This document shows, one piece after another, positions 20,430 to 31,032 of a stretch of DNA of 64,000 nucleotides. A model generated the notes under the pieces. The model had not been told where the DNA came from. It did no database searches and saw only the letters and a list, made by a program, of their open reading frames with translations. The DNA is from Lepidostoma basale (taxonomy: Eukaryota > Arthropoda > Insecta > Trichoptera > Lepidostomatidae), in contig JAHDVF020000443.1 in assembly GCA_022606425.2 (NCBI GenBank), forward strand, positions 33,941-97,940, given 5' to 3'. Position 1 is the first letter of the stretch. Every line of letters starts with the position of its first letter. The translations under genes and the position numbers were made by a program.

Positions 20430-20655
20430 AAGTGAACAAGAAAACAAGGAAGCCGGAGGACAACGTAACACGATCAAATAAATCAAATATTGAATTTCAG
20501 CCACGTGAGGAGTCGAGAAATCAACGTGCGTGCATAACACGATGTTTGAATGTTGAAAATCGAGAGAAGTATGTCTGGAAAGAAAAGTGTGGCAGTCCAT
20601 TCTTTCGGCCTGCCCCTTCGGGGAGACGACTTGATGGTTAGTTGATAAGTTAGTT
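20430..20655 (+). mobile_element. TTAG-tailed LINE 3' fragment
   Basis: Decayed frame with acacgatcaaataaatcaaat, gaggagtcgagaaatcaacg, gagaagtatgtctgg, then ccccttcggggagacg and ggttagttgataagttagtt. Coding is broken by stops. Confidence 0.7.
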
Positions 20656-20667
20656 ATGTTTATTTTT

Positions 20668-20894
20668 TATGTTTTTTTTGTTGAATCGCTCCTCACATCA
20701 TTACAGCTCAGGCCAAATCGACGTAAAGGGTATAGCTTTTATTTTGATTCTCGTGACATGTGATAGATATTATTGTCACGTGAATTCTGCACCAGACCAA
20801 ACACACTGTGACAATCACACTGCCATTGCCGGGAATCGAACCTAAGACCTTTGGGGTGGCAGTCACAGCACTTATTACTCGGCCATGAAGGTCG
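20668..20894 (-). mobile_element. tRNA-derived SINE, variant 3' end
   Basis: Body and head match the main SINE (ccagaccaaacacactgtg, gccgggaatcgaacc). The 3' part differs: gttgaatcgctcctcacatc, ccaaatcgacgtaaaggg. The same variant tail is at 54228-54484 and 42262-42523, defining a SINE subfamily. Confidence 0.75.
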
Positions 20895-20939
20895 TCGTTA
20901 TTGTTAATAATGTTATTTAAAATAATGTAATATTACATT

Positions 20940-21140
20940 TAAAAAGTGTTTATGGTTTAACATATTTATTATAGTTGAATTCCGTTAAATTTTATGGGTT
21001 CGACCGGTTTCGGCAGCTCGCTGTCATCTTCTGGTGTTTATTTAGGGTTACAAATAGCGATTATAATACATATATAAAAACAATAAAATAATATCAATTA
21101 TATGCTACCTCAAAGCATTATCATCGGTTGTACCTCATAT
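20940..21140 (-). repeat. Family G repeat with hammerhead-like motif
   Basis: Minus-strand motif about 21000-21048: CAGAAGA (T4 changed to A), extra T, stem II GACAGC/GCTGCC with one mismatch, GAAA, palindromic stem III ACCGGT, then C at the cleavage position. A weaker relative is at 36190-36330. No palindrome partner was found. Confidence 0.55.
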
Positions 21141-21414
21141 CCGAAGAAGATACTCTTAAGATAAATGAATCGAAAGTAAAACTTAATTTAAACAAAAGTA
21201 AAGTAATATTTAAAAAAAATTATACATATCGAATTGTTTTATTTTAACATTAAAAAAAAAATGAGTTACAAACATATGACTGTAGTGAAATAATACATTT
21301 ATATCTTAAATGTTTACTTATTTTTCTTTTGCATAAAATCAGTATTAAGCTTACTTGAAGTCTTCTTTTACTTCTTTGTATCAATGGCAACAAACCATTT
21401 CTATATTTGTCTTT

Positions 21415-21558
21415 TTCTTTTTTTATACTTTGTTTATACAACACTAACTTTAAGAAAAATTAAAATTACATATCAGACATGTTTCGGACAACCGGTCCTT
21501 CCTCAGTGATATTATAAAGATACATATTTAAAATATTATAAAACTGTTTACAATTATA
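21415..21558 (-). repeat. Family A half element, interrupted by a mariner
   Basis: Left outer part ctttttttatactttg and tacaacactaactt, then an intact-looking hammerhead. The centre of the palindrome (ataaaactgtttacaattata) is cut at a TA where the mariner at 21559 begins. The other arm was not found beyond the mariner. Confidence 0.7.
21466..21515 (-). ncRNA. Small hammerhead-ribozyme-like motif, family A, with stem I
   Basis: Minus strand: CTGAGGA at 21506-21500 (only variable position 7 differs from CTGATGA), extra A, stem II GGAC/GTCC, GAAA at 21485-21482, stem III ACATGT, C at 21476 as cleavage base. Stem I TGATAT (21475-21470) pairs with ATATCA (21512-21507), 6 bp. Every element of a minimal type I hammerhead is present. 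Confidence 0.75.
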
Positions 21559-22395
21559 TTAGGTGTATAACTTTGCTTCCACCGTTTTCTTCCGAAATTC
21601 GAGGCTTTATCGTAAAAAACTGGTTATACATTTATGATTCAAAGTATTGTCCATCGCTGGCCACTACTTTCTCCCATCTTTCGGGCAGCATACGAATCCC
21701 GCGTTGAAAAAACTGGTCATCTTTTGAAGCGATCCACGAATCGATCCAATTTTTACTTCTTCATAAGACCGGAAGTGCTGGTCAGCTAGGCCGTGTGCCA
21801 TTGATCGAAACAAGTGATAGTCCGAGGGAGCAACGTCTGGAGAATACGGCGGGTGGGGTAGGACTTCCCATTTCAAAGTTTCCAAGTATGTCTTGACCAC
21901 TTTCGCAACATGGGGTCGAGCATTGTCATGCTGTAAAATCACTTTATCATGTCTCTCGTTGTATTGCGGCCGTTTGTCTTTCAATGCTCGGCTCAAACGC
22001 ATTAATTGCGTTTGATAACGATCGCCTGTGATTGTTTCAGTCGGTTTTAACAACTCATAATACACTACGCCGAGCTGGTCCCACCAAATACTGAGCATAA
22101 CCTTGGAACCGTGAATATTCGGTTTGGCCGTTGACGTGGAAGCATGGCCGGGATATCCCCATGATTTTCTGCGCTTGGGATTATCGTAATGAACCCATTT
22201 CTCGTCCCCAGTCACAATGCGATGCAGAAATCCCTTCCGTCTTTGCCTTGCAAGCAGCTGTTCACAAACGCCGTTTAACATCTCTTGGCTTCAACTCGTA
22301 CGGCACCCAATTTCCTTGTTTCTGAATCATTCCCATGACTTTCAGGCGTTTTGAAATGGCTGGTTGCGTCACTCCCAATGATGGATATATTATAT
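21559..22395 (-). pseudogene. Mariner transposase pseudogene, cecropia-like
   Basis: Minus strand. A helix-turn-helix segment at about 22260-22390 (GVTQPAISKRLKVMGM, GNWVPYEL) is out of frame with the catalytic part at 21664-22281: VTGDEKWVHYDN (first Asp), HDNARPHVAK (second Asp), PPYSPDVAPSDYHLF (third Asp). A further frameshift follows EEVK, and the C-terminus (RGIRMLPERW, ASDGQYF) lies in another frame. The 3' terminal repeat begins at 21559 after TA (ttaggtgtataactttgc). The 5' terminal repeat is missing, so the copy is dead. Confidence 0.85.
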
Positions 22396-22714
22396 AATGG
22401 ACCAACTTTATCGTCATTTCTAGAGGTGCAGGGTGTTAGAGTAACACCACATGTAGAGCTACCTTCCTCGTCCCTTTTTTTATTTAAGTGTGAGTAAGTT
22501 ATACAATAAATAATATAACGTTGTTGATCATTAGACAATTAAATTAAAAACGATAAACAATCACAGGAAGTACATAGATTACATAAATAGGAATGGTGAC
22601 AAATGTTGAAGGTAGTATTATTATTTTTTAGGAAAATTGTACAGGGAAAAAGTTTTTAATGTATTATATAATAATGTATTTTTTATAAAAATAGTTACGC
22701 AATTCGATTATATG

Positions 22715-22970
22715 TGTATAACAAATTCAGTTATTTATTGTTTCTTGAACAGTTTTGTTAAACTCCGAGTATAATAATTAATACGCATGAAAACATCTGT
22801 TTTCTATCAGTTTTATTATAATTTGTGGGATTGATACATATGTTTTGGTTGTCTAAAGCATTATTAAATGTCATTTGATAATGCCTTGGACAGGCAAAAT
22901 ATGTCACTTCCATTTATTATAATAAAATCGTAAATTTTTATTCGTATTCATTAAAGTCTATTAAGGATTA
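22715..22970. repeat. Family D palindromic element
   Basis: Outer ttattgtttcttgaacag, arms tctatcagttttattataat and attataataaaatcg, centre ctttagaca-like boxes and aaatgtcatttgataatgcc. The GAAA strand is mutated (gcaaaatatgtc). Confidence 0.65.
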
Positions 22971-22984
22971 ATTGTATATCAATA

Positions 22985-23460
22985 GAGACGAAGATGTAAT
23001 TTTTTTTTTGTTGGAAACAGAATATGGTATTCGAGGCTTTTACAGGACTTATGACCTGTCATTGGTTGGGTTGAACAAACATTGAATATTCCCCATACCG
23101 CCCTCCTTACGACCACCACGTCTGACAAATTTTTGGAACTTGTATATATGCTACTATGATTTAAATAACTTAACATTTTTAGGTCAATCTACACTAGCGC
23201 CATCTATTAAGATTGTTTGTAAGCATTAAGCAGAAAATCTTTATTAATGCAGTGTGAAAGGCTTACGCAATTATCACACTGCTAGATAACGCTTGGAGAT
23301 CCAATCTCCAATTTTTATGCTTTTAACTTGTACCAGTTTTTACATAATTTTTTTTTTAATTAGTCCTTAAAATAATACAATTAATCCTTAAAAAATGATC
23401 AACACGCAATAGGTAAAAATCCAGTATTTATCTACAAGTATTTGTATACATTAAAAAAAA
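22985..23460. repeat. Long copy of the 4074-4360 repeat family
   Basis: Reverse copy of the internal region seen at 4380-4661 (gacctgtcattggttgggtt, cgtctgacaaatttttgg, taagcagaaaatcttta), ending in aaaatccagtatttatctac. No coding potential. Confidence 0.65.
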
Positions 23461-23929
23461 ACAGAAAGTCTATTATATTAATAATACAAAAACAGTTAGA
23501 TATAAAATGAATAATTTAACATATTTTTCTAAGAAGCTCCCAATCGTTTGCTCCATTCGACAACCTTCACCCTTCGCAATTTCGTAGCGATGGTTGTTAT
23601 TAGTCGTAACAACCATCAGAGCCCAGCACTATTTCACAATAATCAATTTCCCAGCACTTTACAGAAAACCCAATCGATAACCATTACCCGAAGTGCCAAT
23701 AATCATGGCTTACGGCGCGACAGTTGCAGTCAGATGCAATAAACTTGCGAAACTCTTGTATCGAATCGAAAACAATGCAATGAAATCTCGGAAAATCGCT
23801 ACCTACTCTATTCTCGGTATTGTGTGGTTCATGGGTACTTGGATACGCGAAATCGCAACTTAAGAATGTACGTATAAATGTCCACCATTGATTCAACCTT
23901 TAACTCCGTCAATTTGGAGAGTATCTCTA
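23461..23929. other. Moderately AT-rich single-copy-looking stretch
   Basis: 23540-23910 is less AT-rich than its surroundings, with no recognised repeat or conserved ORF. Confidence 0.4.
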
Positions 23930-24395
23930 ATTAACTAACTAACTAACCATCACGCCATTTCTCCGAAGGGGTAGACAGAGAGGATGGATCGCCACAATGC
24001 TCTGTCCTGGCATACCTCTCGGGCTTCCTCTACATTCATACATTGTACCATGCACGCACGTCGATTATTCCGACTTCGAATGTGGCCGCCTTTTAGTAAT
24101 TGATTAATTTGGTCATGCCATGTTTTCCTCGGTCGTCCTCGGCTTCTTTTTCCACTCACGTTGCTTGTGTACAACTTTTTAATCATTCTTCTCTCATCCA
24201 TTCGTTCCATATACCTAAACCATCTCAAGGATCTTTTATTAATTTTATCCATGATGCCGTCGTCTGCCTTACATTTCTCTCTTATTTCATCGTTCCCGCA
24301 CATTCTTCTTAGTGATCTTATTTCTACGGCGTTTATCCTGCTTTCATCCTTATTTTGCCAGCTCCAAGCTTCACTTCTATACATGAGGGTTGGAG
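23930..24395 (-). pseudogene. TTAG-tailed LINE reverse-transcriptase C-terminus
   Basis: Minus-strand open frame of 144 codons (23950-24384): MYRSEAWSWQNKDESR, INAVEIRSLRRMCG, RSLRWFRYMERMDERRM, KRSRGRPRKTWHDQINQ, CMNVEEAREVCQDRALWRSI, YPFGE, then the ctaactaactaac tail. 5'-truncated but free of internal stops. Confidence 0.85.
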
Positions 24396-24599
24396 AGTAT
24401 CAATATTCATATTCCGGATGATTATCTTCGAAAAATACTATCTTATCTCTCAACATGCATAACCAACCTGCCTCCTATGATGATGGTGGGGAGAAGAATC
24501 AAACTAATGATCGCTTCATAGATAGACGTTTTTCCTATTATTATTAAAAGTACGTTAAAAAAACAAATATTCTTGACATTAGAAAGTATTATGGATCAC

Positions 24600-24846
24600 A
24601 ACATCGTTCTTTTTTTACATGCAGCCTGCATCGCTCAGGGCACACTAGACTGGTCCCCTATGGGAGAAAGAGGAAGCGAGGCAGACCTAGAGCCACCTGG
24701 AGAAGAGCCCTGCATGACGAGATTAAGGCAGCAGGCCTTACTTGGGATGATGTTAGGAATCAGGCTTGCGATAGAGTCGGGTGGAGAAGGTTACTTGAGG
24801 CCCTTTGCACCAAGAATATGTGACAGGACAAAAAGAAGAAGAAGAA
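24600..24846 (+). pseudogene. LINE C-terminal fragment with AAG tail
   Basis: One frame reads RKRGRPRATWRRALHDEI, KAAGLTWDDVRNQACDRVGW and RRLLEALCTKN before a stop, then an (AAG)n tail. It belongs to another LINE family. The longer open frame across 24573-25238 merely fuses this to the next element. Confidence 0.75.
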
Positions 24847-25059
24847 TGTTGATTTCTCAATATTCATTCATCGTGCTATGCATTAACGTTGATTTCTTCG
24901 ACTGCTCGCGTGGCCGACATGTATTATTTTTTATATGTTACTCTTTTGAGTTCTTAAATATCATGTTATTTCGTATTTTGCTGTGTTTTTTAACACTGTG
25001 TAAAACGAAATATAAGCTCTGTGGAATCATAGATTTCAAACTATTAAATTTGATTTATT

Positions 25060-25850
25060 TTCTTTTGTATAAAATGGAAATGCGAAATGATCTGATGATA
25101 AATGTTAACAAGTCTAAGGTAATGATTTTTGAAAAAGAAGAAATCATGACAATCTGCAACATTAGCGTGAATGGTGAAAATTTGGAGCAAGTAGTTGAGT
25201 TCATGTATTTAGGTAGTATGTTTACAAGAGATGGGTGAGTGGAGAGGGATATTGAAAGAAGGGTTCGGGCAGGTAACAAACTGAATGGTGCACTTAAAGT
25301 GGTCATCGCAAACAAAAACCTATCCAAAAAAGCTAGAATGGCAGTGTACAATGGTGTTCTTCTACCGACCCTTATGTATGGAAGCAAAGCATGGAACTGG
25401 CAAAAGAAGGATGAAAGTAGAATAAATGCAGTAGAAATTAGATCTCTTAGACGAATGTGTGGATACTCTGTGTATATAGTGTCGAATGAAAATATAAGAA
25501 GTGAATGCGGTGCGAATGATGGTGTTATGAACAAAATAATGAAAGGATCATTAAGATGGTTTGGACATATGGAAAAAATGAATGAAGAAAGAATGGTAAA
25601 AAAAATATATGTTAATGATGTAAATGGAACCAAAAATAGAGGAAGACCGAGGAAACCGTGGCACGATCAAATAAATCAAATATTAAATGTCGGCCATGTG
25701 AGGAGTCAGAGAAATCGACACGCATGCATGACGCGATGTATGAATGTTGAGGAAGCGAGAGAAGTATGTCAGGAAAAAAAGTGTGGCAGTCCATTATTTC
25801 TGTCTACCCCTTCGGGGAGACGGTATGATGGTTAGTTTGTAAGTTAGTTT
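25060..25850 (+). pseudogene. TTAG-tailed LINE, longest copy
   Basis: 25067-25235 reads NDLMINVNKSKVMIF, then VNGENLEQVVEFMYLGSMF. A TGA at 25236-25238 interrupts, and the same frame continues to 25835: RRVRAGNKLNGALK, LLPTLMYGSKAWNWQKKDES, LRRMCGYSVY, GSLRWFGHMEKMNEERMV, GRPRKPWHDQINQIL, a CMNVEEAREVCQ block and TPSGRRYDG. The end of the palm and the thumb are present but the catalytic FADD motif is not. It ends ggttagtttgtaagttagtt. Confidence 0.85.
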
Positions 25851-26254
25851 AAAATGGAATTTTAAATTCATTAAACGTTTACATTATTCAAGATTTGTCT
25901 TGTTCCAGAATCTCTGTTAAGTGGCAAGAGACAATCCCAGTGCCATGGGTAGAGTCATTAGAGATATCGTTACGACTTAGTACCTTTGTGTAGTTGCTGG
26001 TACTGAGAGTGTCCTAAGTACTGGAAAATCTCGTGTGCTTAGTGGCTACTCAACGGTCTGACGGGTACAGTATTGGCCCACACATAATGAAGGGACCTAT
26101 AATATTGCCTACAATTAAAGAGCAATCATATTTTACAATGGGTACATATCCAAACATACCCATACAATGTATTAAACAAAAATATATAATATATTTTTCC
26201 ATTTATTTAAATCGGAATTATAAAAAGGATACACAGGCATTTTATAACAATATA

Positions 26255-26462
26255 AGTCTTTCATATTAGTGAAGGTACGTTTAGGATACAAATACTCTTG
26301 ACTTGAGAAAGTATCTTGTCTTCCTAATGTCGAACCATCTCTAATGCGTTTCTGGTACTATGTTGTATTTTTATAATATTTTATCTGTACTCAATAGATA
26401 CCCCAAACATTTTCCTGTTTGTAATGTCTTTTGAGTAATAAACTGATTTGATTTGATTTGAT
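26255..26462 (+). mobile_element. LINE-type 3' end with TTTGA tail
   Basis: tctttcatattagtgaagg, agtatcttgtcttccta, gtcgaaccatctc and a polyadenylation-like aataaactga followed by (TTTGA)n. Copies of the same end are at 46310-46478 and 63795-63915. No coding region visible. Confidence 0.65.
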
Positions 26463-26612
26463 TATATACTCGTACATTTGTATTCAATACATTTTGTTTT
26501 CAACATTGTTCAATATTATTCATATTATATTATGTGGATTTAAGCATTTCTTATATTTGCATTTGAATCTCTATCGTAAACTTAAATGCAGAAGAAATCA
26601 GACATTTTAGAC

Positions 26613-26756
26613 CAGTGGTCCGTACGAACCCCCAGAAGTCCTAGGGATCATTCAGGGGGTCTTTGGAAAATTAGAATTGATTTGGGGGCCCCTGAACAAC
26701 GTCAGGGAGTTAGCGCAAGGTTTAATATAAAATAAAAAAATTGTGACACTTTATTA
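26613..26756 (+). mobile_element. hAT-type element, 5' end only
   Basis: Starts cagtggtccgtacgaaccc and runs through cctagggatcattcag and gttagcgcaaggtttaatat, paralleling 53026-53160. The 3' end is missing. Confidence 0.65.
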
Positions 26757-26817
26757 CTATTGAATATTTTCACTGATTAAAAGATAAAACCGTTACTTAT
26801 CGGTACTCTTGATCTTA

Positions 26818-27080
26818 TCTACGTAGAAAGAATGAATGAAGAAATAATGGTAAAAAAATATATGTTAACTAGAAATAAAAAAATGACTTAGGAAAACTTG
26901 ACGTGACGATCAAATAAGTCAAATATTGAATGTCGGCTACGTGAGGAGTCAGATAAATTGACGTGCGTGCATGACAAAATGTATGAAAGTTGAGGAACTA
27001 AAGAAGTATGTCAGGAAAGAACAGTGACATAAAAAACAGAAAATCCTTTCTACCGACCTCTCGAGGAGACGGCATGATGT
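26818..27080 (+). mobile_element. TTAG-tailed LINE 3' fragment, decayed
   Basis: Recognisable blocks: gacgatcaaataagtcaaat, gtgaggagtcagataaatt, gaagtatgtcaggaaagaa, ctcgaggagacggcatgatg. No frame survives. Confidence 0.65.
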
Positions 27081-27119
27081 GCTAGTTTGAATTTTACGTA
27101 TTATAACTTGCAAAAGGAC

Positions 27120-27215
27120 GATATATATCTTTTGAATATTTTTTTAAAACATTATATTTTCAAACATGTTTCGGGCTACAGTCTTCCTCAGTATGTATTT
27201 TTTAAAATAAGGAAA
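27120..27215 (-). repeat. Hammerhead-like motif, single arm
   Basis: Minus strand CTGAGGA, extra A, a weak stem II (gactgtagccc), GAAA, ACATGT-T. Related to families A and C; no partner arm. Confidence 0.5.
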
Positions 27216-27945
27216 AATATTGTTTTATTTCAATTGAATTAATTTAAATTGAATATTGACGTCCAACAAAATAATTAAATAAGAGAAGAAGAAAAAACAA
27301 AAATATTTTTTATTATTTGAAAAAATAAGATTTATTCCTTCTCAATACAAATGTGTACTCAAAATTTCTAATGACATCATAGTATTTATGTTTTCACACA
27401 GATAACTTAAGTATTGCAACTAACTCTAAATGGTACTATAGATATAGCTTCCGTAAATGGCGGTTTCTGGCATCGGTATATCATAAAATAGTTTGTTTCG
27501 AATTCCATTGTTTTGCTAACAATAAACCGAAATTCTCATGGAGTTGTCTCAACCAACGATATGACATGCAGTGAGTGTGGTGTCGATTTGGTTCATTGAT
27601 CAACACACTGTTTGTTTACTGATTTCGCAAAAAAGTCTCTCGCATGACATTTGCCTTGTTTGGCATTTGACTTCTAGTATTATCCGTGTACGAGTATTTA
27701 TGTGTTCTATAACATTTCGTGGAGTGAAATAGATCAATGCTTTTTTCTCAATGGAAAAAAATACACGTTATTCAATAATGAAATAAATCAAAGTGTTTAG
27801 TAAGAAAAATACACCTAACCAAAGCAATTTACTAAGTATAGGTTGTTTTTTTAAAGGTTTGGTTTTTAAACTAGCAACATTGATTTTACAGACTGTCAAT
27901 TTGACATTTGATAATTAATTTGTAGTCAGTACGTTTTGCCATTTT
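27216..27945. other. AT-rich stretch without recognised features
   Basis: No supported gene or repeat. Confidence 0.4.
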
Positions 27946-28595
27946 AAAATAAATAGACTGACGTCAGAACAGCGTTTGCAAATTGTTCAAATTTTATTAA
28001 AAATCATAGTTCGGTTCGCCAAACTTATCGTGCACTACGTCCATTTTACGGTCGACCTAATCGTCGAAGACCATGGACCGTTTTCGCACCACGTACACTC
28101 TAGTGCAGTGGCGTCCAACCTTTTGATCACTGGGAGCTACTTTTATATTTTAAATTTGCTTGGGATCGACTTCTAATAAAATTCTTATAGACAATTTAAT
28201 TAGTATTTTATATAAGTCTTAAAAGTTTAACTATACACTGTGAAGGCGGAATATCGTTATATGTGTATAAAAAAATGATCCGGTATTATTATTTATTTCT
28301 TATAAACATTTTATTTAACGTTTTATGAAGTTTGAATTTGCTTTGCTATTGTAATATTTGAGCTGTGCTATTACGATAAAGTTACAATACTGTTGAGCCA
28401 ACAGGTTCGACTTTCGGGGTCCATTTTACTATTATATTAGAATTTAAAAAAAAAACTTGATGGTTTTCGGGATCGACTAAATTTTGGCTCGCAATCGACC
28501 GGTCGATCGCGATCGACCGGTTGGATACCACTGCTCTAGTGGATAATACGCATCCACAAAGACGACAATTGTCGAAAATTGGACTTCATATTATT
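27946..28595 (+). pseudogene. Tc/mariner-like transposase N-terminal remnant split by a hAT element
   Basis: 27962-28097 reads SEQRLQIVQI then, after a one-base shift, KNHSSVRQTYRALRPFYGRP and NRRRPWTVFAPRTL. After the hAT insertion the frame resumes at 28542 with NTHPQRRQLSKIGL. This resembles the N-terminal DNA-binding part of insect Tc1/mariner-superfamily proteins. The rest is absent. Confidence 0.6.
28106..28533. mobile_element. hAT non-autonomous element with 8-bp target duplication
   Basis: Terminal inverted repeats cagtggcgtccaacc (left) and ggttggataccactg (right). The 8-bp duplication CTCTAGTG flanks it perfectly at 28098-28105 and 28534-28541. 428 bp, no ORF, with an internal cgatcgaccggtcgatcgc palindrome near the 3' end. 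Confidence 0.9.
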
Positions 28596-28785
28596 ATAAT
28601 GTGTTTTTTTTCATTTTGAATATGTATTGTATAGGCTAAAAAAACACCCTTTATATTTTTAAACGTTATGCGTAAACTCTGTGCAATTGCATTCTGACAT
28701 ATTTTTATAATTAAAATAATATTTTTACACTTTTTTTTTTTGAAAAATAAAAGAAATATAATTCATACTCATAGAGATAGATCCT

Positions 28786-28935
28786 CTACCTGTTTCTGTG
28801 TCTGTCGATCTTGGGTACACGTATCCTTGTCGTACCAGCGGTCTCTTCAATGTCGTCCCTCCATCGTAGTTGGAGACGTCCTGTGTTTCGGGTCGCAGTT
28901 CCAGGACGCCAGCAAATGAGGTGTTTTATCCATCT
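28786..28935 (-). pseudogene. RTE-like LINE C-terminal scrap
   Basis: Minus-strand CWRPGTATRNTGRLQLRW and DDIEETAGTTRIRV match the GRP-TRW-DDI block of the RTE-like copies at 10786 and 19683. Confidence 0.6.
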
Positions 28936-29124
28936 GGAAATCCAACAATTCATCCTCGTAAGGCAAAAATATGTTATAAAAATAAACAGATCATAGAAAA
29001 CATGTGGTTTTAATATCAAGCGATGCATTTAGAACGTAGACATAACATCATCAAGCCCTTAATTTTGTTAACCAGTTCAAATTCATTAGCTAATTGTCAG
29101 TCATGTATACATTGTTCATCTAAA

Positions 29125-29400
29125 GTAACTAACTAACTAACTAACCGTCACGCCGTCTCCCCGAAGGGGTAGGCAGAAATAATGGACTGACACACTTTTC
29201 TTTTCTGACATATTTCTCTCGCTTCCTCAACATTCATACATCGTGTCATGCACGCGCGTCGATTTCTCTGACTCCTCACATGGCCGGTATTCAATATTTG
29301 ATTTATTTGATCGTGCCATGTTTTTCTCGGTCTTCCTCTATTTCTGGTTCCATTTACATCGTGAACATATAATATTTTACCATTCATTCATCATTCATTG
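29125..29400 (-). pseudogene. TTAG-tailed LINE C-terminus
   Basis: Minus-strand open frame 29148-29387: VHDVNGTRNRGRPRKTW, HDQINQILNTGHVRSQ, ACMTRCMNVEEAREIC, AYPFGE, followed by the ctaactaactaacc tail. Confidence 0.8.
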
Positions 29401-29458
29401 TTTCCATTTGTCCAAACCATCTAAAGTACATTATGTATTAATCCTTCTTTCTTTAAAT

Positions 29459-29600
29459 ATTTCATTGTTTTGGCGGAAACACTACGATAATTTCACATTA
29501 TCAACATTTTATTATTATTATAATTATTGTACTCTAAAACTCTGTCTATGGTATCACATTTTTCTTATTTTTTGCGACAGATGTTCCGTCAACCTATGTG
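29459..29600. repeat. Family E left-end fragment
   Basis: ccattgttttggcggaaac end, then ttttgcgacagatgttccgtc and aacctatg. The hammerhead part is truncated. Confidence 0.55.
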
Positions 29601-29630
29601 TTATTATTTTTTGTCTCAACTGTTTAAATT

Positions 29631-30241
29631 AATTTTCATGATTTTTTGAACCTTTATGTGTATCTGTTTCTATATCAATTTGAATAAGTTCTTTTTAATC
29701 ATTTTAAAGTTCATATATTAATATCTCCCGTTAATAATATTTCTACCTGTTTTCTAAAATTTAATAATGTCCTTTCTTTATTGTTCAAAATACCTGTATT
29801 CTCATTAATAATAGTGTCCTTCTTTCATTAACAACCTAATACAATATTTACCTGTATTCTAAAGACTGATCACAGCCTTAACTCGACTTAGGCTTATTAA
29901 AAAAATGTATTGTAATTTATTCCGTTTATAACAAAAAAAAACAATCTAACTAAACCAATTTCTTTTAGAAAAAAATATAAAGTTAACTGTGAAGAAAAAA
30001 GGGTTTACTGCTTACTCATTGCTCATAGTTTATGGCAAGTGCGATTGTTTATCTAATTAATAATATTATTACTGTGTGGAGGTAAAGGAACGTAGAAGCG
30101 AATAGATGTAATTATCGATAACATCAACAATGTATATAAAAATGACAAGATATCGCGATACGAAAATATTAATTAATTATTGCGAAAGTTAAATGCATTG
30201 TTTATAATTTTAACTTAATTGTTAATGTTAAAAATTGTTAA
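29631..30241. other. AT-rich stretch without recognised features
   Basis: 29690-29930 resembles a LINE 3' untranslated region without a coding part. Confidence 0.35.
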
Positions 30242-30255
30242 AAAATATATTATCT

Positions 30256-30635
30256 CTTCTATATTTGCCTTTTTATCTTTTACGTACTTTGTATATACAA
30301 CACTTATATTAGAAAAATAAAATTACATAGACATGTTTCGGACAACCATCCGTTCTTCAGTGATACATATTATAAAGATTCATATTTAAAACATTATAAA
30401 ATTGTTTACATAATCTGATAGATGTAATAAAGATTAATTTTTGTATTGATTGTTATAAAATAAATCTTTATAACATCTGTCAGATCATTTAAACAATTTT
30501 ATAATATTTTGAATATGAATCTTTATAATATGTATCACTAAATAAGGGCTGGTTGTCCGAAACATGTCTTTGTAATTTTATTTTTTTAAATATAAGTGTT
30601 GTATATCCAAAGTATATAAAAAAGAATTGAGAAAT
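30256..30635. repeat. Family A palindromic element with 14-bp target duplication
   Basis: Complete copy from cttctatatttgcc to gaattgagaaataa. Flanked by AAAATATATTATCT at 30242-30255 and 30636-30649, a perfect 14-bp direct repeat. The left minus-strand motif has CTGAAGA, extra A, stem II with a mismatch, GAAA and ACATGT-C. The right plus-strand motif has CTAAATA for the core but intact GAAA and ACATGT-C. Confidence 0.85.
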
Positions 30636-30711
30636 AAAATATATTATCTAATTAGGCTTAACGTTATATCAAATGTCTTAATAAATTTACAAAATAATTT
30701 TATAAGTAACT

Positions 30712-30840
30712 TACTAACCATCACGCCGTCTCTGGGGGTGGACAGAAATAATGTACCATCAAACTGTTTTTCCTGACATACTTCTTTCGATTCCTCAACA
30801 TACATCACGTAGTTTCTCCGAGTCCTCACGCGGCCGACAT
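30712..30840 (-). mobile_element. TTAG-tailed LINE 3' fragment
   Basis: ttactaaccatcacgccgtc and gacatacttctttcg-like blocks in minus sense. Frame broken. Confidence 0.6.
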
Positions 30841-30846
30841 TATTAT

Positions 30847-31032
30847 TTTTTATTATTTATACAACAGATCATTTGAACCCAATTACTGTGTACAATTTAT
30901 TTTTTAGCTACTATATTGATTCTCGTGACATGTGATAGGTAGCCAATTTATCGCCATTTTATTGTCACGTGAATTCTACACCAGACCAAAGACATGTGAC
31001 AATTACACTGCTATCACCGGTGATTGATCCGC
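30847..31032 (-). mobile_element. tRNA-derived SINE, head truncated
   Basis: Tail acaacagatcatttgaaccc and body gaattctacaccagacc; the copy stops at the box B region. Confidence 0.7.

Noticed and set aside
20216..20641. 141-codon plus-strand frame
   Set aside because: Out of frame with the RTE protein and crosses its GAA tail into the next LINE fragment.
24573..25238. 221-codon plus-strand frame as a single gene
   Set aside because: It fuses the end of one LINE, unrelated AT-rich sequence and the start of another LINE fragment.
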